Assembly (NCBI GenBank): GCA_028622995.1
Contig: JAJQJQ010000030.1
Location: 1,116,001-1,180,000, forward strand
DNA length: 64,000 nt
Source of the DNA: Panagrolaimus kolymaensis
Taxonomy: Eukaryota > Nematoda > Chromadorea > Rhabditida > Panagrolaimidae
Direction of reading: 5' to 3'
Within the stretch, counting starts at the first letter, position 1; every line of letters begins with the position of its first letter. Below are positions 60,446 to 64,000 of the stretch, piece by piece. A model generated the notes under the pieces. The model did no database searches. It was not told the DNA's origin and saw only the letters and a program-made list of their open reading frames with translations. Made by a program: the position numbers and the translations under genes.

Positions 60446-60922
60446 AAATTAATTCGTTCGTTCTACTCTTTTTTAAATTTTTTGTTGCTGTTGCTGTCGC
60501 TACAATATTTACAGATTTGATTAGTATCTTCATTTTTTTTCTTCTTCATTTTTTTTCTTCTTCATTTTTTGCGTGCATGTTTAAAAACTGTTAAAAAGAG
60601 AGATGATATATAACCTGTTCTGGAGACTACAACTAAAAATCAGTTTTTTTTGGAACAAATGTACCTGACTCTGTCTCCTCCCTAAAGCGATGTGATAAAA
60701 TTTGATACCTTTCTCTTCGATCGCCTCCTTCCTTCTTCCTCAATTCCACCCTCCGCGTGCGTGTATGTTGAGTGCATTTTTTTTTATTAAAAAGCAACAA
60801 CGAAGAAAAAAAACTACTTCTAAAGTCCATTCTTTCAAACTCAATCCTATTAAATATATATATTTTAGAAGAGGCTGTCGTCTTCAAATTAAAAAATCAA
60901 AAAATCAGTCATATCTCAAAAA
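60446..60922. other. Upstream region of trehalase, no gene seen
   Basis: AT-rich with TTCTTCATTTTTT repeats near 60538-60570. A TATATATATTTTAG acceptor-like site near 60856-60869 could be the trans-splice site of the next gene. Confidence 0.35.
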
Positions 60923-63227
60923 ATGAAAGCTAATAGCTTCATTATCATATCTTCCTTATTACTGTTAATACTGTCGTTGCCAATAATCTCATCATTTCCC
61001 TTAAATTTTTCATCATCATCAATTTCACCCCAAATAAATGACATTACAAATTCATCTAAAAATTCTTTAACAGGGATAATTCAAAATTCCCTTGATCTTG
61101 ATGATAATGATATCGTGGAAGTATGCGATAAAACCAATTCAAGAAATTGGTTTATATATTGTTCTGGAAGAATGATTGATTCAGCTATGCGTTTACATTT
61201 ATATGCTGATTCTAAAACATATACGGATCGACCCTTACTTCGACCACCCATGGATGTATGGAATGATTTTCAACAACAATTTCCCGAAGATCAAGATATC
61301 AATAAAACAGAATTACAAGCATTTATGGATAAAAATTTTGCTGGTAAAGATGAAGAATTGGAATATTGCGAATTAGCTGATTGGTCACAAAATCCCGCGT
61401 TAATTAAAACCATCAAAGATGAAAGCATGAGAAAATGGGCATTACATTTAAATGAAATTTGGAAAGATTTATGTAGGAAAATGAAAAAAGAAGTAAGTTG
61501 ATTTTTAACAAACTTAAAATAAACTTCCTTAAAGCAAATACTGTAGCTTTTGCAAATTAGAGAGATAATGAAGCCAAAAAAAAACTTGACTTTTTAAATT
61601 TTTGCAGGTCGAAGATAAACCCGATCAATATTCTCTTCTTTATGTTCCAAATCAATTTGTTGTACCCGGTGGACGATTCAAAGAATATTATTATTGGGAT
61701 GAATATTGGATTAACAAAGGCCTTCTTGCTTCAGGAATGCATCAGACTGTTAAAGATATGATTAAAAATCTTGTTTATCTCGTTAATACTCATGGCTTCA
61801 TTCCAAATGGCGGTCGAGTATATTATCTTCGACGATCTCAACCTCCATTTTTGATTCCAATGGTTTATGATTATTATGAAGCAACAGGGGATATTGCATT
61901 TGTAAATGAAATTCTTCCAACTTTAGTTAAAGTAAGTTTTTGTTTTTGAAGAAGAAGAAAAAAAGGTTAAAGAACAAACGGAAATTAATCGAAGATCCAA
62001 TTAAGGAATTAGATTTTTGGTATGATAATCGTCAAGTTAATGTTACACTCATGGGTGAAACAGTTCAAGTATTTCAATATCGTTCAGCATCAAATGTTCC
62101 AAGACCGGAATCATATCGTGAAGATGTATTATTGGTTGAAAATGTAACGGATTCAAAAGAAAAGCAAAGAATTTGGAGAAATTTAGCTTCTGCAGCTGAA
62201 TCAGGATGGGATTTTAGTTCACGATGGTTTGAAAACCTTCAAAATTTAAGTCAAATTGATACAGTTAATGTAGTGCCCGTGGATCTCAATGCTTACATGT
62301 GTGGCAATTTAAATCTTCTTAGCTTCCTTTTTGATAAAGCTGGTATGCTAAATCAGCTATCTAAAAACCTAAATACCGTAAACTAAAATTCTAGGCTCAC
62401 CCGATAAAGCTCAATTATATCAAGATAAATACAATGATTTTACGAGCGTTTTTCAAAAAGTTTTTTATGTTGGAAATGAATATGGTTGGTATGATTATAG
62501 CCTAAGAAATGGAAGTCATAATATTAATTTTTATCCTTCAATGATTACTCCATTGTTTACTAACTGTTATCATTCCCTTGATGTAACAACCATAGAACAA
62601 ATGTTTGAACATATGGAAACTATGGGAGCATTTAAATATAAAGGTGGAATACCATCAAGGTTAGCAACTTCGGTTTTTAAAGTTTAAACAGCTTTATTCA
62701 ACTTTTCTATTTTTAGTTTACTAAGTACTGATCAACAATGGGATTTTCCAAATGGTTGGTCACCATCCAATCATATGATTATTGAAGGATTGCGAAAATC
62801 TGATTCACCTAAATTACAACAAAAAGCATTTGAAATTGCAGAAAAATGGGTTTTAAGTAATTATTTTGTTTATACTAAAACAACAAATATGTGGGAAAAA
62901 TATAATGTTAATGGAAGTTATCCCGATGCTGGAACAGGCGGAGAATATGCTGTTCAATCTGGATTTGGATGGACGAATGGAGCTATTTTGGATTTGTTGA
63001 TAACATATGCGGATCGAATGATTTTTCCTCAACTTAATCAAGTTGTTGCTGAATCGAAAACTATTGGAGAAATCCAAAGTCAAATGGATGAAGCTCACAC
63101 AAGGGATAGCAGTGCATCAAAGCAATTGGATGCAATCGTATCAAGTAGCAATTTAATCGAAGCAAATATTAAATTGATAGCTTTAATTTTGAGTTTTTAT
63201 AAAATTTCTTTGAGTTTTTTAGCTTAA
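60923..63227 (+). CDS. tre: GH37 trehalase, secreted and probably GPI-anchored
   Basis: Hydrolyses trehalose to two glucoses. Exons 60923-61492, 61608-61931, 61973-62342, 62395-62659 and 62717-63227 join in phase to 679 aa. An N-terminal signal peptide (FIIISSLLLLILSLPIISSF) is followed by the GH37 domain. Both family signatures are intact: PGGRFKEYYYWDEYW and QWDFPNGWSP. The catalytic Asp is in ESGWDFSSRWF and the catalytic Glu in MWEKYNV; the Gly-rich loop is GTGGEYAVQSGFGWTNG. The hydrophobic C-terminus (LIALILSFYKISLSFLA) suggests a GPI signal. The 41-bp intron 61932-61972 has a purine-rich acceptor (GGTTAAAG) and is the only unsure junction. Nematodes carry several trehalase paralogues, so I give no number. 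Confidence 0.93.
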
Positions 63228-64000
63228 ATTTTGTTTTTGGAAGATAGCAAAGATGGAGGAGAGCCAAAACCAAAAAAGTTGCTATTTCGCTTTATTTTTT
63301 AGTTAATTTGTTTCGCTCTTAAAAATGTTCTTAACTTGGTTAATTTCACGCTAATCCTCTCTTATGTATGTTCTTAATTTTTTTTGGTAATTGCGGCGCC
63401 CAGGAATGCCTTGAATAAGCTACAGTAACTTCCTGATCTTCCTGGAATTATTTAAAATCCATCCTTATAATTTATATCCCACAATCTTCATTATGCATAA
63501 TATTGTTTGTAACAATTTATCAAATCTTCTAATCTCTTTAGTAATCCTTAAAAAAAGAATTTCTTCTTTTATCTATGAATGGTTAATATCGACTACTAAT
63601 TTCAAAAATCATTTGGAGTTGTTGTTGTTATTATTGCAATTGAATGTGTCTTATTTTTTTCGCACTTCTCGGTTTGATTCTTATTATTCATTCGGGTAAT
63701 TTTGTTTTCAATATTTTTCTTAAAACTTTTTTATTGTGTAATTTTGGTTTATTTTTTTTCTCTCTGGTCTAATAATCTTTAAAAATTGAAAAAAAAACTT
63801 GTAAATTTGTTGGTTTTCTTTTGTTGTAAAATTAAAAATATGGAAGTAAATATTAATAAATTATTTTTCTTTAAATGTTCTCAAAAATCTATCGAATTAG
63901 AAATTGGAATAACTATAGTTTGATTGAACAAAGAAAAGAATGAAAAAGGAGAAGATCGATTACGGAAGTAACATAAATGTCAATGAGAAAAACAAGGTTC
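63228..64000. other. 3' flank, no gene seen
   Basis: AT-rich sequence after the trehalase stop. Open frames are short and low-complexity. The window ends within it. Confidence 0.35.

Noticed and set aside
1..64000. CRISPR arrays, operon promoters, Shine-Dalgarno sites
   Set aside because: The window is spliced nematode nuclear DNA. The only regular array is the 27-bp minisatellite, which has no unique spacers.

Overview
The window is nuclear DNA from a nematode. It encodes a major sperm protein, an srsx-like chemoreceptor, a P-glycoprotein and other animal genes cut by many short GT-AG introns with T-rich (TTTTCAG-like) acceptors. Several start codons lie just downstream of an unpaired acceptor, as expected for spliced-leader trans-splicing. 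Intergenic DNA is very AT-rich and full of A/T homopolymers. I cannot name the species. A free-living or parasitic Tylenchina/Rhabditina worm would fit.

Layout. 1-3.9 kb: an uncharacterised gene with an in-frame TAA, an 839-bp foldback transposon, and an orphan copy of the last P-glycoprotein exon. 3.9-11 kb: a gene-poor stretch. 11.1-17.8 kb (minus): a complete 14-exon ABCB transporter of about 1767 aa with an unusual acidic N-terminal extension of about 540 aa. 19.4-27.6 kb (plus): a chemoreceptor with a frame slip, two small secreted proteins, major sperm protein (MSP), and a secreted repetitive precursor. 28.2-32 kb (plus): a GIGYF-type GYF-domain protein and, next to it, a partial duplicate that keeps only the eIF4E/4EHP-binding block. 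32.5-41.2 kb: primase large subunit (-), an F-box-like protein (+), CCT1 (-) and DNAJC21 (-). 41.6-46.4 kb: a transposon- and repeat-rich segment with a 703-bp foldback element, a tRNA-like Pol III unit and a 27-bp minisatellite. 46.5-48.6 kb: an acyl-CoA synthetase whose ATP-binding motif is split by a 170-bp MITE. 48.7-52.3 kb: divergent pch-2/TRIP13 and TMEM138, the latter with a perfect RFX X-box. 52.6-53.3 kb: the 3' end of SPTLC1 without its 5' exons. 53.3-58.4 kb: gene-poor. 58.4-60.4 kb: an intact, apparently recent non-autonomous LTR retrotransposon. 60.9-63.2 kb: a GH37 trehalase.

Most genes are housekeeping genes packed on alternating strands and do not form one pathway. The distinctive content is in (i) the 4E-binding mini-paralogue beside GIGYF, (ii) the P-glycoprotein extension, (iii) a pair of palindromic MITEs whose two arms co-vary, one of them inside a coding exon, (iv) a small LTR element with a host-like ORF, and (v) the secreted repeat precursors. 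Exon chains were assembled by hand and checked for phase. All multi-exon models close in frame except the chemoreceptor (one base too many) and the acyl-CoA synthetase (172 bp of MITE plus target duplication).
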